Source: Saprospiraceae bacterium (GTDB lineage: Bacteria; Bacteroidota; Bacteroidia; Chitinophagales; Saprospiraceae). From it: a stretch of 64,000 nt of DNA. The stretch spans positions 372,001 through 436,000 of the forward strand of contig JADJGA010000004.1 of the NCBI GenBank assembly GCA_016708265.1, given 5' to 3'. Below, piece after piece: positions 21,223-30,930 of this stretch. Below the pieces are notes generated by a model. That model had not been told where the DNA came from. It searched no databases and saw only the letters and a list, made by a program, of their open reading frames with translations. Position 1 is the first letter of the stretch. The number at the start of each line of letters is the position of its first letter. A program made the position numbers and the translations under genes.

Positions 21223-21666
21223 TTAAAACAAATACTTCAAATCAAACTCAACTCCATTCTCTTCCAATATCCTTATAAACTCTTCCGTAAAAGATACTTT
21301 CCTATGATGTTATTCCTGATTTTAAATATATTTAATCAAATTTTCCTTTTCTTTAATGGAATAAGTGAACGCTCCATATTTTTCCTGCCATCCAATAAAA
21401 TGGGGAAAAATTTTATTTTCTTTAATCCAAATTGAAGTCGCAATTTTAATGTCTTTGACCAGAGAAGATACTGCAATGCTTTGATGAATATGGGTTAAAA
21501 TATGTATATGATCTGATTCTCCATTAATGCAATACAAATGACATTTTTGTTATTCAGTATTCCCGCTGATGTAATTGAATAATTGTTGTCTGCCATTTTT
21601 TAGCAATGTTTTATCTCTTCCTTTTGTTGAAAAAATAATTTGATATAGAAGTTGGGTATATGCCAT
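21223..21666 (-). pseudogene. RAYT, copy 2, inactivated by two nonsense codons
   Basis: This is a direct duplicate of copy 1 at an offset of about 1,323 bases, more than 90 percent identical by eye. The start region is intact (MAYTQLLYQIIFSTKGR). A T loss and C gain near 21545-21565 roughly compensate. The catalytic tyrosine segment is kept, but further on two GAA codons of copy 1 (in the motif YIENQEEHH) are TAA here, at about 21318-21322 and 21306-21310, so the last third cannot be made. Substitutions rather than indels make real decay the better explanation. Confidence 0.75.
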
Positions 21667-22782
21667 AGTGATTACAAATTTTATTATACTGTCTGCAAAA
21701 TTAATAAAACTTGTGAAAATTTCAATATTCCGGATAAATTCAACCCGTTCCGGGTTGTTGTGAGGTTTTTCTTAAGGCTATGGGTTTCACCCATAGTTAT
21801 TGATATTTAATCCCTTCGGGATTTTGAGATTACTTCATTTCTCAAAAACCACAAAGTGGTTTAATCTCAATAACCGGAATGAATTACCAAAATAAAATAG
21901 TAATGAATCATGTTTCAAATCCTTCCTGATCACGAGATCACTCCATTTTCAAAAAACCACGAAGTGGTTTAATGCTATTAACCCGGCAAGAATTATATGG
22001 AAGCATAATAGTAATGAATTAATTTTCTATTCCTTACTGATTTTGAGAATACTTCCTTTCCAAAAAACCACGAAGTGGTTTAATATCATTAACCCGGCAA
22101 GAATTGCCGGGACCAACAAACGTGGGGAAAACCAACCCCGGATGGGGTTGAATATTAAAAACAACACATTAAAGCTGAAAAATACAACAATATTTGTAAT
22201 TGTTTAGGTGATTGCTAAATTTGTTACTTATGTTTCAATTTTACCAAGTAAATGATTTTAAGGTTGTAAAAAAATAAATTAGTTCAATTTCACGCAAAGG
22301 CGCTAAGACGCAAAGTGCTGCAAAATAAATTATAATATTTCATTTCAAGAAAAGGTATGCTTTTTAAACAGCTTCGGCTTACACTTTACAATTGTACAAT
22401 TAGTATATATGTACAAGGTAAATAATAACAATATTTATAAATTGCCCCGGAACTCAACTCTGTAATCAAACGTGTCTCCAAGATTATTTAGAGTTAAAAA
22501 ACCCCAAAATCTACTCCAAAATTGTCATCCATATTGTTGAATCAATTTCCGATTTCAGCCACTTTTGCAGGGAAAACTGCCAAAATGATGAGTTTTGACA
22601 TTTTTTATGTAAATAGAGCCAAATAAGTAAAATCATTGTATCTTTGCATAGATATACAGCTAAACTATAGATATTACCCGCTATTTATCAGTCATTTTCA
22701 AAAATATTTTTAAAAATTTACCTGATAATATATTAAATATAGAAATTAGTTGTATTTTTGCACTTCAAAAAAAATTCAGACT
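21667..22782. other. REP units, then plain intergenic sequence
   Basis: From 21740 to 22152 the REP block of copy 1 is repeated (AACCAC-AAGTGGTT palindromes at 21847, 21955 and 22066, then the GCCGGG and CCCCGGATGGGGTTG units). At 22289-22316 stands a CGCAAAGGCGCTAAGACGC stretch of the kind often seen as scattered repeats in Bacteroidota. The rest to the tRNA shows no gene. Confidence 0.6.
22753..22760 (+). promoter_or_regulatory. Possible -7 promoter box (TATTTTTG) of the tRNA gene
   Basis: TATTTTTG fits the Bacteroidota -7 consensus TAnnTTTG and lies 22 bases before the tRNA, a suitable distance. I do not see a clear -33 TTTG at the expected spacing. A second match, TATTTTTG at 22924-22931, precedes rpmB. 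Confidence 0.4.
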
Positions 22783-22855
22783 GGCTCCGTAGCTTAATTG
22801 GATGAGGTCCCTGACTACGGATCAGGAGGTTGAAGGTTCGAATCCTTCCGGGTCA
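22783..22855 (+). tRNA. tRNA-Arg (anticodon ACG), with damaged acceptor stem
   Basis: The anticodon arm CCTGA-CTACGGA-TCAGG gives ACG, read as arginine; the T arm GAAGGTTCGAATCCTTC is perfect. The 3' acceptor strand CGGGTCA would pair with a 5' GACCCG, but the sequence reads GGCTCCG, and the D arm also looks one or two bases out of order. The pattern suggests small consensus errors in a normal tRNA rather than a degenerate gene. CCA is not encoded. Confidence 0.85.
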
Positions 22856-23000
22856 CTTTACAGTTATAAACAGATTTTAGGAAGGACGTTATCATTAATT
22901 AAAAAAGTAAGTTTGATATATTTTATTTTTGTGAGATTTTGACTTAATCAAAAACTAAAAATAAAATAAAAATATAAAAAAATTCAAAAGTAATTAGAAA

Positions 23001-23248
23001 ATGGCAAGAATAGATCAATTAACCGGCAAAGGGCCTATTTCGAAACAATGTTTCCCCTCCAAACAGAAAAACCAGGAGAAGATTTCTTCCTAATATCATT
23101 AAGAAAAGGTTTTCGTTCCTGAAACGAGATAAGTGGATAACTTTGAAAATCGCAGCAAGTACATTAAGAACAATTAATAAACTGGGTGTTTATGAGTATT
23201 TGAAGAGACTGGAGAAGCAAGGAGTCAAAACAGGCATTAAGCTTTAAT
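23001..23248 (+). CDS. rpmB: 50S ribosomal protein L28, broken by indels
   Basis: The start MARIDQLTGKGPIS matches L28 (usual MARxCxLTGKRPxxGNN). After about 14 codons the frame breaks; the next bases read SHSNKKTRRRFLPN only if single bases are restored, and the end from about 23091 is clean: NIIKKRF, then DKWITLKIAASTLRTINKLG and VYEYLKRLEKQGVKTGIKL. The span of 248 bases fits the usual 80-odd residues. A single-copy ribosomal protein cannot plausibly be lost, so this is strong evidence for sequence errors in this part of the contig. rpmG follows at 20 bases. Confidence 0.88.
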
Positions 23249-23268
23249 TAAAAAATAATTCAGAAAAA

Positions 23269-23457
23269 ATGGCAAAGAAGTCAAAAGGTAATAGATTGCA
23301 GATAATCCTTGAATGCACAGAGCATAAAACCAGTGGAATGCCTGGTACATCAAGATATATCACTGAAAAAAACAGGAAAAATACTCCTGACAGATTGGAA
23401 TTGAAAAAATATAATCCAATTTTAAGAAAATATACTATTCACAGAGAAATTAAATAA
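23269..23457 (+). CDS. rpmG: 50S ribosomal protein L33
   Basis: A complete 62-residue protein, MAKKSKGNRLQIILECTEH with TSRYITEKNRKNTPDRLELKK and KYNPILRKYTIHREIK. Length and order of motifs fit the zinc-free L33 form of Bacteroidota (no CxxC pairs). It lies between rpmB and the DUF4295 gene in the usual ribosomal-protein block. Confidence 0.95.
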   Translation: MAKKSKGNRLQIILECTEHKTSGMPGTSRYITEKNRKNTPDRLELKKYNPILRKYTIHREIK

Positions 23458-23460
23458 TTA

Positions 23461-23634
23461 TGGGAAAAGTAAGTAAAAATGCTAAAGTAGCTCAAAGAGC
23501 AGCTAACGCAGGAGGTGGGAAAGATTTTGTGAAAGTGGTAAAAAGCATAAAAGATCACTGTCACCCGGCAAATACTCTTACAAAGAGCAAATGATACATA
23601 AGGATGAAGTGAAAGTTTCTTCGAAAACAAGTAA
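23461..23634 (+). CDS. DUF4295 family small protein, broken by indels
   Basis: It starts 3 bases after rpmG. MGKVSKNAKVAQRAANAGGG then KDFVKVVKSIKD are in frame; after that the expected family end (TGKYSYKEQMIHKDEVKVFFENK) is readable only after two single-base corrections. DUF4295 proteins of about 50-55 residues follow L33 in most Bacteroidota and are thought to be ribosome-associated; their role is not established. The uncorrected frame would stop at 44 residues. Confidence 0.75.
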
Positions 23635-23663
23635 ATCGGATTTCTAAAAAATACAAGCAAACT

Positions 23664-23690
23664 GGCTTTTCTGATTTAGAAAAGCCTTTT
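23664..23690 (+). terminator. Terminator after the rpmB-rpmG-DUF4295 block
   Basis: GGCTTTTCT and AGAAAAGCC form a 9-bp stem with a 5-base loop, followed by TTTT. It lies between the DUF4295 stop and the ftsY start and may only partly reduce read-through into ftsY. Confidence 0.7.
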
Positions 23691-23766
23691 GTGTATGTAG
23701 CAGTATGTATCTCTGATGAAAGCCTTGTTTCTAATATACTCAACGATGAGTAAAAAAAAATAACAC

Positions 23767-24720
23767 ATGAGTTTCTTTTCAAAGTATTTTACAAAAAATA
23801 AAAAAGGAAGATCTGGATCTTGGACTTGAAAAAACCAAAACCGGTATTTTTGATAAGATAACTAAAGCCATAGCAGGAAAGTCAAGAGTAGATAAGTATT
23901 TTCTCGATGACCTCGAGCAAATACTCATAGAAGCCGATGTAGGACTGGAAACTACAGTGAAAATCATTGATAGACTGGAGCAAAAAGTTGCCGCTGACAA
24001 ATACCTCAATGTAGCCGAGCTAAATGGAATGCTGAAAAAAGTCATCATAGACCTGCTCTCAGAAAATAAAACAGAAGATCTCGAAGATTTTTCCACTCCA
24101 TTGAAACAGAAACCTCATATACTACTGGTAGTTGGTGTAAACGGAACGGGTAAAACCACAACCATAGGCAAACTGGCAAAACAATACAAAGCCCTCGGGA
24201 AAAAAGTAGTGGTAGGAGCAGGTGACACCTTCAGGGCTGCAGCACTGGATCAGCTGAAAATCTGGTCACAAAGAGCAAATGTAGATATTTTTGAGAAAGG
24301 CATGAATGCAGACCCTGCAGCAGTAGCTTATGAAACGACGCAATTTGCTATGAACGGTGATTATGATGTCGCAATCATCGATACAGCAGGAAGACTGCAT
24401 ACCAAAAAACACCTGATGACAGAGCTGACAAAAATCAAAAATTCTATTGGCAAAAAACTTCCGGGAGCTCCGCACGAGATTCTCCTTGTACTGGATGCTA
24501 CCACAGGTCAGAATGCTATAGAACAGGCAAGGCATTTTACAGAAGCCACAGAGGTTTCGGCTCTTGCTCTTACAAAACTGGACGGCACTGCCAAAGGAGG
24601 TGTGGTATTGGGAATATCCGATATATTTAAGATACCTATAAAATACATTGGAGTGGGTGAAGGAATGGATCAGCTCAGGTATTCAATAAGGAAGCTTTTG
24701 TGGGATCATTGTTTGACTGA
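23767..24720 (+). CDS. ftsY: Signal recognition particle receptor FtsY, two indels
   Basis: The SRP receptor GTPase that docks ribosome-SRP complexes at the inner membrane. The start MSFFSKYFTKNKK runs into an A-run at about 23803 where one extra base breaks the frame; the NG domain is then clean: GVNGTGKTTTIGKLA (P-loop), DTFRAAALDQLKIW, DTAGRLHTKKHLM, LTKLDGTAKGG and YIGVGEGMDQL. One base is missing near 24676; with it the normal C-terminus VFNKEAFVGSLFD ending at 24720 is restored. It has the short N-terminal region usual in this phylum. Position after the L28-L33 block is classic. Confidence 0.94.
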
Positions 24721-24785
24721 TATTTTGAGAGGTGACCGGATTTATTTGTGTTGAATATTTATATTATTAATTTTAGATAGAAATA

Positions 24786-25946
24786 GTGAAAATAGTAGTA
24801 ATATCTCCAAGATTTCCCTACCCTCTTGAAAAGGGTGATAAATTGAGGCTTTATTACCATTTGAGGCACCTGTCGGAAAAATTTGAAATCGTACTTATCA
24901 GCCTTACCGAATCAGAAGTCAAAAAAGAGCACCGCGACCATATCGAAAGCTTTGTTTCAAAAGTCTATCTTTTCAGATTATCAAAAGCCGGCATTATTTT
25001 GAGGCTGCTTAAGGGAATTTTCAGCCAGCCACCTTCCAGGTACTATATTTTTCAATCCGTCCCTGAAACCGTTCATTGAAAAAATCATAAACACTGAAAA
25101 TCCCGACTTCATCTACAACCAACTTATAAGGACATCAGAATACACAAAAGATCTTAAGTACTTTAAGGTGATAGACTATATGGATTCATTCTCCCAGGGC
25201 ATGAATAAAAGGGCGAAATCCAGCTTCTTTCCCTTCAGTATGATATTCAGGATGGAAAATATAAGATTAAGAAAATATGAAACAAATATATTCCCCTATT
25301 TCGACAGGCATATCATAATTTCGGAACAGGACAGAGAGACATTCAGCGAAGAGATAAAAGATAAAATATCTGTGATACCAAAATGGTGTGGATACTGATT
25401 TTTATACACCATCTGATACCGGCAAAAAATATGAACTGGGATTTGTTGGCAATATGGGCTACAGGCCAAATGTACTCGCAAGCCAGTATCTGGCTAAAGA
25501 GGTGATCCCGCAGATTATAAGGGAAAATGGAAAAATAAAAATGCTGCTGGCCGGTGCAAGACCTGACTACAGGGTAAGAGTGCTGGCAGATGACAACATA
25601 ACTGTGAGCGGCTGGATGGAGGATATAAGAGATGCCTACAACAGCATCAGGATCTTTGTTTCTCCAATATTCACAGGTATGAGGGCAGCAGAACAAAATC
25701 CTGGAAGCGATGTCGATGGAAATACCGGTAATAACCACCAGTTCTGTCAACAATGCAATAGGTGCCACAGACGAAAAGGACATACTGATAGCCGACAACA
25801 GAGAGGAATTTATATTCAATATCTCAAAACTGCTGCGCGATCCTATTCTCGCAGACCAGATAGGCAAAGCCGGCAGGGAATTCATAACAGAAAAATACAA
25901 CTGGGACAATCAGAAGCATAAACTTTTTGAAATTTTTAAAAAATAA
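24786..25946 (+). CDS. Glycosyltransferase family 4 (GT-B), broken by indels
   Basis: It starts with GTG at 24786 (MKIVVISPRFPYPLEKGDKL), a typical GT4 N-terminus, and continues as one protein through frame changes near 25060, 25385 and 25680. Later parts read VIDYMDSFSQGMNKRA, then SVIPNGVDTDFYTP, then GFVGNMGYRPN and VSGWMEDIRDAYNS followed by SPIFTGSGQQNKILEAMSMEIPVITTSSV, which is the donor-binding EAM signature. About 387 codons, usual for the fold. It probably transfers a sugar in polysaccharide or glycoconjugate synthesis; the substrate is not known. It ends just before ribB. Confidence 0.85.
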
Positions 25947-25949
25947 CAC

Positions 25950-27064
25950 ATGGAGCAAGTGGAAATAAAACTGGACAGTATAGAGGATGCACTAAGGGAT
26001 ATCAAAAAAGGGAATGTAGTGATAGTAGTGGATGATGAGGACAGGGAAAACGAAGGTGATTTCATCTGTGCAGCCGAAAAAATAACACCTGCTATTGTCA
26101 ATTTCATGGCTACAGTTGGCGGGGACTTATCTGCGCTCCGATACTCGAGAGCAGGGCAAACGAACTCGGCCTGACACTGATGGTTGATAACAACACTGCC
26201 CTGTACGAGACTGCATTTACAGTTTCTGTCGATCTGCTGGGACATGGGTGTACCACAGGAATATCTGCCTATGACAGATCCATGACCATCAAAGCACTAT
26301 CGCAGGATAGTTTTGCTGCCAGTGACTTTCCAAGCCCGGGCACATATTTCCTTATAGCAAAACGGGAGGAGTACTAGGAAGGACAGGCCATACCGAAGCT
26401 GCAATAGACCTGGCGAGAATTGCCGGATTGAAACCTGTGGGTGCACTGGTGGAGATACTGAGTGAAGACGGCTCAATGGCAAGATTGCCGCAACTTGTAA
26501 ATGTGGCAAAAAAATACGAACTAAAGATCATATCCATAAAAGACCTGGTGGTACAGGATGAAAAATGAGAGGCTGATAGAACTCGAAAACAAGATAGAAG
26601 TAAACACAAAAACAGGCAAGCGGATTGTCTATTCCTTCAGGCAATTACTGACCGGAGACCTGCATTTTGCGATAGTATTCGGAGATATCTATCCTGAAGA
26701 TGATGTTTTGGTGAAAGTATATTCGCATACTCTGATCACAGAAGCATTCAGGTTTATGTTTGACCATAACAATACCCCGATCGAAAAGGTGGTAAATAAA
26801 TTCAGGGAAGAAAATTCAGGTATCCTCCGGTTCATGAGACAAAGAGAAAAAGATAACCTCATCCTCGAAAAAATCAAAAGGATGGAAAGCGATCTTCCTC
26901 ATTCAGATGATAAAGATATGGAAAACAGGGATTTCGGTATCGGTGCACAGATACTGATAGAGCTGGGAGTTAAAAATGTAAGGCTTATATCATCGAATCC
27001 AGTCAGGAAAATAGCCCTGAAAGGCTACGGACTGGAGATCAAGGAGATAGTCTCGCTGGATTGA
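25950..27064 (+). CDS. ribB: 3,4-dihydroxy-2-butanone-4-phosphate synthase with degenerate RibA-like domain, indels
   Basis: The N-terminal domain makes the four-carbon riboflavin precursor from ribulose 5-phosphate. It shows VVIVVDDEDRENEGDFICAA, TLMVDNNTALYETAFTVSVD, GCTTGISAYDR and HTEAAIDLARIAGL, with frame changes near 26125, 26170 and 26340. The in-frame C-terminal 168 residues resemble GTP cyclohydrolase II (FRQLLTGDLHFAIV, FGIGAQILIELGVKNVRLISSNP, KGYGLEI), but where the zinc cysteines and catalytic segment should be (SECLTGDxFGSxRCDCG in active enzymes) it reads SHTLITEAFRFMFDHNN, with no cysteine. So the second domain is probably inactive, as in RibBX-type fusions. Confidence 0.88.
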
Positions 27065-27416
27065 AATCAAGTCAGAAACTGCCAAAAGAACTTACATATT
27101 CGTATCCCGGTCAATATAAAACCCGTTCCGCAATATATTTAGCCTTTGGTTATGGTTCCATCAACAAATCATAATGAACTTTTGGATTAAATGCTGGTGA
27201 TTATGCTATAAGTTGCAAAAAGACTATTCCCAAAGGCCGAAAACTCCAAAGTACTTTTTTTGCGATGTTACGTTCAACGGTTGACGGCATAAATCGTGGA
27301 GGACAGCGAGCTGAGTTTGTATCCCCCGCTATAACTGCGCTACGGGAACGCCCAATGCTCACTTGATGCTACCACCATGTTTTAAGCCGTTTTGTTGGTG
27401 GCTGGTGTTATTGTTA
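27065..27416. other. Spacer with cassette-boundary element A
   Basis: No gene. The part from about 27195 to 27402 shares GACTATTCCCAAAGG and GTTACGTTCAAC (27268-27279) with element B at 37.2 kb, and ends in GTTGGTGGC (27394-27402), the exact inverse of GCCACCAAC at 28369-28377 on the far side of the channel gene. Confidence 0.6.
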
Positions 27417-28326
27417 TTATTCAGTTTTCTTATTCGGTTTAGCAATATAATAAAAGAAAAATCCAAACAAGAATAAGCATAAGAATATTTCAAAAGAAAC
27501 TAATATTCTTACAAGTGTTGAATTTGGCAAAATATCACCATAACCTGTTGAAGTCGCAGTCACAATACTGAAATAAATAAAGTCAAATGCTCCAACATTA
27601 TTTATTTGTCCCAAATAGTATTCAACAACATTTAGTCTAATATTTTCAGTCAATGAAGCAACTTTCTCTAATTTTAATGAATTAAGTTGATCCAAACTGT
27701 CAATTTGATAGTAATATTTAAGTCCGATATTTTTTATACTATCGCTATGAAAGTCAGAAAAATCCTTGTTGTAAACTTTTAATTTTGTCTATTATATTCA
27801 AAAGGTCTTGCAATGAAATTTCATATTTCAATTTAGAAATTATAACTTGTCTATCAAAATAATCTTGTGAATTTTGCTAATTGATTTTTGAATAGTTAAT
27901 TCTTTATTTAGAATAGTATTTAAGCTGTCTATTTTTTTTCACAAAACCTTTTGTGGTGGTAACAACTTCGTCATTCATTTTTTTTGTAAAAAAATCACTT
28001 TGATTTATGCTATTCAAACTATCCTTTTTCTTGATTTCATTTGTTAAAAGCTTTATTTCAGCAATGTCCAGCCTAACAAAATTTATACTATCATAGAATG
28101 GGTTAATTATCTCGTTTGTTTCTCTTGCTGATACAATTCTGTATTTTGTTTCAAGAGTATCCAAATCTCCGTGAAAGTAAAATGGTCTAATTGTATGTTC
28201 GTTATAGTCTGTATTAATAATAAAGTAAGAAGGGTTTTTAACCCATAAAATCCAATATATCAAACCAAAAAGTAAAATGGTTAAAAAATAGAAAAATCCA
28301 ATTCGTTTTAAATTATTTTGTTTCAT
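27417..28326 (-). CDS. Two-TM potassium channel protein, broken by indels
   Basis: The N-terminal part (27904-28326) has one membrane span (IGFFYFLTILLFGLIYWILW) followed by a soluble region of about 110 residues. After frame changes between 27700 and 27900, the C-terminal part (27417-27695) has the pore helix and filter FIYFSIVTATSTGYGDILP and a last span (VRILVSFEIFLCLFLFGFFFYY). TGYGD is the potassium selectivity signature. The layout TM1 - long loop - P-loop - TM2 is unusual because the loop is large. The gene sits alone between matching 9-bp inverted repeats, so it may be a mobile cassette; a defence or toxicity role is only a guess. Confidence 0.72.
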
Positions 28327-28834
28327 TTGTCCAAATATTTTGTCTTCTCGTGAGAATTCTATACACTTGCCACCAACTTATTATACCAATACTAAAAGTA
28401 ATACAAGCCTGCAAAATTAGCTGGCTATGTATTCCTTTAGGTAATTATTATTATTTTTGCAATTACCATTTTCTATCATAGCTTTCCATATTTACTTCAT
28501 AATTTTTGACAATTTGTGTCTAGGCAATTCTTGTATGCTTATTAAATCAGTTCACCATGTTAATCAATGAATTATTCTACCACAAAAATATATTATAGGT
28601 TCCTTTTATTATAATGTTTTATCTTTTTTAAATTTAATAATCAAAATTCAATTGTTAGAACACTTCATTAATGACAAATGACGGGATATTACAAAAATCC
28701 TAAGTAGCAGTCGCAAAAATATCAAGCGCAATGCCTGGAATATAAAAATCCGACAGGACAATATAAAAAGCAGCGACCAAAATATTGATCGCTGCTGCAA
28801 GAATTATAAATGATGGCAGGAAAATATAAGAATT
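28327..28834. other. Spacer between channel gene and 28.8-kb gene
   Basis: It contains the upstream cassette-type boundary GCCACCAAC (28369-28377) and a terminator at 28762-28797. Otherwise AT-rich without a credible gene. Confidence 0.55.
28762..28797 (-). terminator. Terminator of the 28835-29569 gene
   Basis: On the minus strand AGCAGCGA pairs with TCGCTGCT across an 11-base loop and is followed by TTTTTATATTG. Confidence 0.75.
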
Positions 28835-29569
28835 TTAGTCTTTAAGTATTTTTTTGAATTCGAGGCCGCTAACCTGCCTGAACTGAGGACTTTTAGCTCC
28901 AAACAAACTCTTGACATACTGCTTGACTTCTTTCGATACCTGCAACAAACCGGTGAGAGGATCATAGAGTACCACATTTCTCTGTATCAATGCATTATTA
29001 TAATCAGTATAGGCAGAAATAAGTCCTGCATTCTTTGTTTTCATTTCAGACAGCTTTGACTGCAACTTTGCAAGTTTCAGCTCATCTTCGTTTGGACTGT
29101 ATGCCGGGTATTGCTCAAGGGTCTGGATGATCATAGCAAAATGGTCGATCTGCATGTCGAAGGACTGCTGAGAACTGGAGATACTTACAGCCGGTTTATC
29201 AGATCCTTCTACCGGTGCTGCCGGTTTTTTGGGGCTTGTACCCTGCAATTTTTTGTTGACAGATCTCATATCATCCATTGCCAGTTTGTTGACTCCTGAT
29301 ACTCCAAAGGCATTGACAATCCTGGTGGCAAAAGGTTTCAGATCCTCAAATTCTATCCTTCTCTCATTAGTAGCATTGTCGAATCTGGTCTTCTGTACTT
29401 TAGCAGCATTCAGCATTTCATTTGACAACTCAAATTTGGACTGTAACTGAAGGATTTTCAGGCTATCTTTGACCGGATTGTAGGAGGGGCCATAAGCCTG
29501 ACAAAATGTGATTAGATCAAGAAAATTGGCTACGTTTTTAGCGTGGCCGGTTTCAATTGTTGATGCCAT
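28835..29569 (-). CDS. Hypothetical protein with two internal repeats
   Basis: A 244-residue soluble protein without signal peptide. It consists of two related halves: YGPSYNPVKDSLKILQLQSK (residues about 26-45) matches YPAYSPNEDELKLAKLQSK (about 154-172), and each is followed by a helical stretch and a phrase of the type LKPFATRIVNAFGVSGV or SKEVKQYVKSLFGAKSP. A proline- and serine-rich linker joins them. The repeats look like four-helix units. I do not know a function. It has its own terminator and no operon partner. Confidence 0.7.
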   Translation of the reverse strand: MASTIETGHAKNVANFLDLITFCQAYGPSYNPVKDSLKILQLQSKFELSNEMLNAAKVQKTRFDNATNERRIEFEDLKPFATRIVNAFGVSGVNKLAMDDMRSVNKKLQGTSPKKPAAPVEGSDKPAVSISSSQQSFDMQIDHFAMIIQTLEQYPAYSPNEDELKLAKLQSKLSEMKTKNAGLISAYTDYNNALIQRNVVLYDPLTGLLQVSKEVKQYVKSLFGAKSPQFRQVSGLEFKKILKD

Positions 29570-30213
29570 AATTAAAAAAATTAAATGGTTAATAAATCAA
29601 AAATTACATTGTGGCAAAAACGAACAGTGCAAATAAATTATTTTATTGCACTACAATTTTAACATTTTAAAAGGGGAATTTTAACATTTGTGGGATGTAT
29701 TGGATACAGTCATCAGTATAATAATTTGATATATAGTCATTGACCAATATTTATAATGGTTTCCTTATTGGCTATTTTTCTTGCTTTTTCCGAAAAGATA
29801 TTTCCTTTTTTAGCAATCTTCCTTGTCTTACTTCTCATCAAGATTTATGTTAAGGGATGGGTGGTCAATTTCACCGGATCAAGGGGTCAGTTTAAAAATG
29901 ATTCAGGGATCAATTTGAACCGAATTTTACATCTTTGACAATTTTTCCTCTTCAATAAAACAAAAACTTTCATTAAGTAAGTATATAAATAAATTGAACG
30001 TAGATGTAGTTATGAAAATGATGACTGAAACGTCTTTACAACCAGGAATATTAACTTGATCTGTCAGACCGCTTTTATTTTTATTTTTTTTTGTGCTTGT
30101 GCTAAATACTACCTAGTCTTTCCGAGCGATGGGATAGACAACTTGCAAAGCTTGGGATTTAGTGTTAGCTTGTTCAGCTTGGCAATGTTTGTGGCTGTTG
30201 AGTGTCGGCACAT
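29570..30213. other. Intergenic region downstream of the SIR2/DUF6602 operon
   Basis: I see no gene. A 60-codon frame at 29756-29938 is of low quality. No cassette-type boundary was recognised at the 3' end of the operon. Confidence 0.45.
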
Positions 30214-30930
30214 CTATACTCTTATTAAAAGACTTCTAACAAGTCCAACGAGGTTTCTAATTACCGGGTCGTATGTTCCTTTAAAATACCTTGCATCAAT
30301 CTCGACACTTTTTCTCATGAATAGTTGATTTCGCCCTTGTATTTCTAAATCTTCTTCCGTTTCGTTTTCTTCAACTTTGTCAAGAAGAAGAACAAAGTCA
30401 ATATATGGATAATAGGTAGGCAATTGTTCTTTTTTTAGTACAGCATCAAAATAGGTTTTCGTTTCAGAATTATAATCGTGTCCGCAACGCTTCATGATTG
30501 TTTTCTTTTCCAATTCCGATTTGTAGGCAAACATTCCGCAAACTATGTCTGGGTTTACTGCTTTTATTCTTTGAGCTTCTACGTTTAGTTCGTTTAGGTA
30601 TGTTCCTGTCAATGTACTTTTAACCTCAACCATCATTAAACAGTCCTCTGGGTTTACAATTACATTTCCTCTGTTACCCAAGTCAACTAATTCAGCAAAG
30701 TTTTTGACTAATAAAATGTCCGCTTGACCGCTTTGTTCATCTTCGCCAAGATTTATAAAACCTCTTTTCAAATACGCTTCACAATTCTGAATTGATTTGT
30801 TTAAGTACTGAATAATGAAATCTTCACGAACTTCTCCTCTTGTCAAACTATGTTTGATAATCTCTGAAACCTCATGCTGTGCTAGTAAGAGGTTTTGGCT
30901 ATAGTGATGATATTGTTCAAAAGGCTCCAT
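30214..30930 (-). CDS. DUF6602-like protein with PD-(D/E)xK-type residues
   Basis: A 238-residue protein. The N-terminal part reads LTRGEVREDFIIQYL, then YLKRGFINLGEDEQSGQADILLV and CLMMVEVKSTLTGTYLNEL, the order of conserved blocks that I associate with the DUF6602 family. Glu36, Asp71 and the Glu102-Val-Lys104 triplet are placed as in a restriction-endonuclease-like fold, so it may bind or cut nucleic acid; this is inference. Its ATG overlaps the stop of the SIR2-like gene as TAATG, so translation is coupled and the two products are probably made in fixed ratio. It is the last gene of the restriction operon. Confidence 0.75.
   Translation of the reverse strand: MEPFEQYHHYSQNLLLAQHEVSEIIKHSLTRGEVREDFIIQYLNKSIQNCEAYLKRGFINLGEDEQSGQADILLVKNFAELVDLGNRGNVIVNPEDCLMMVEVKSTLTGTYLNELNVEAQRIKAVNPDIVCGMFAYKSELEKKTIMKRCGHDYNSETKTYFDAVLKKEQLPTYYPYIDFVLLLDKVEENETEEDLEIQGRNQLFMRKSVEIDARYFKGTYDPVIRNLVGLVRSLLIRV

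Noticed and set aside
20343..22152. Possible CRISPR array
   Set aside because: The regular units are palindromic REP elements and the segments between them are repeated too, not unique spacers; no cas gene is near.
29756..29938. 60-codon hydrophobic frame
   Set aside because: Short, isolated, no ribosome binding context and low-quality C-terminus.
30056..30328. Plus-strand membrane-like frame
   Set aside because: It overlaps the end of the DUF6602-like gene on the opposite strand and has no start context or family pattern.
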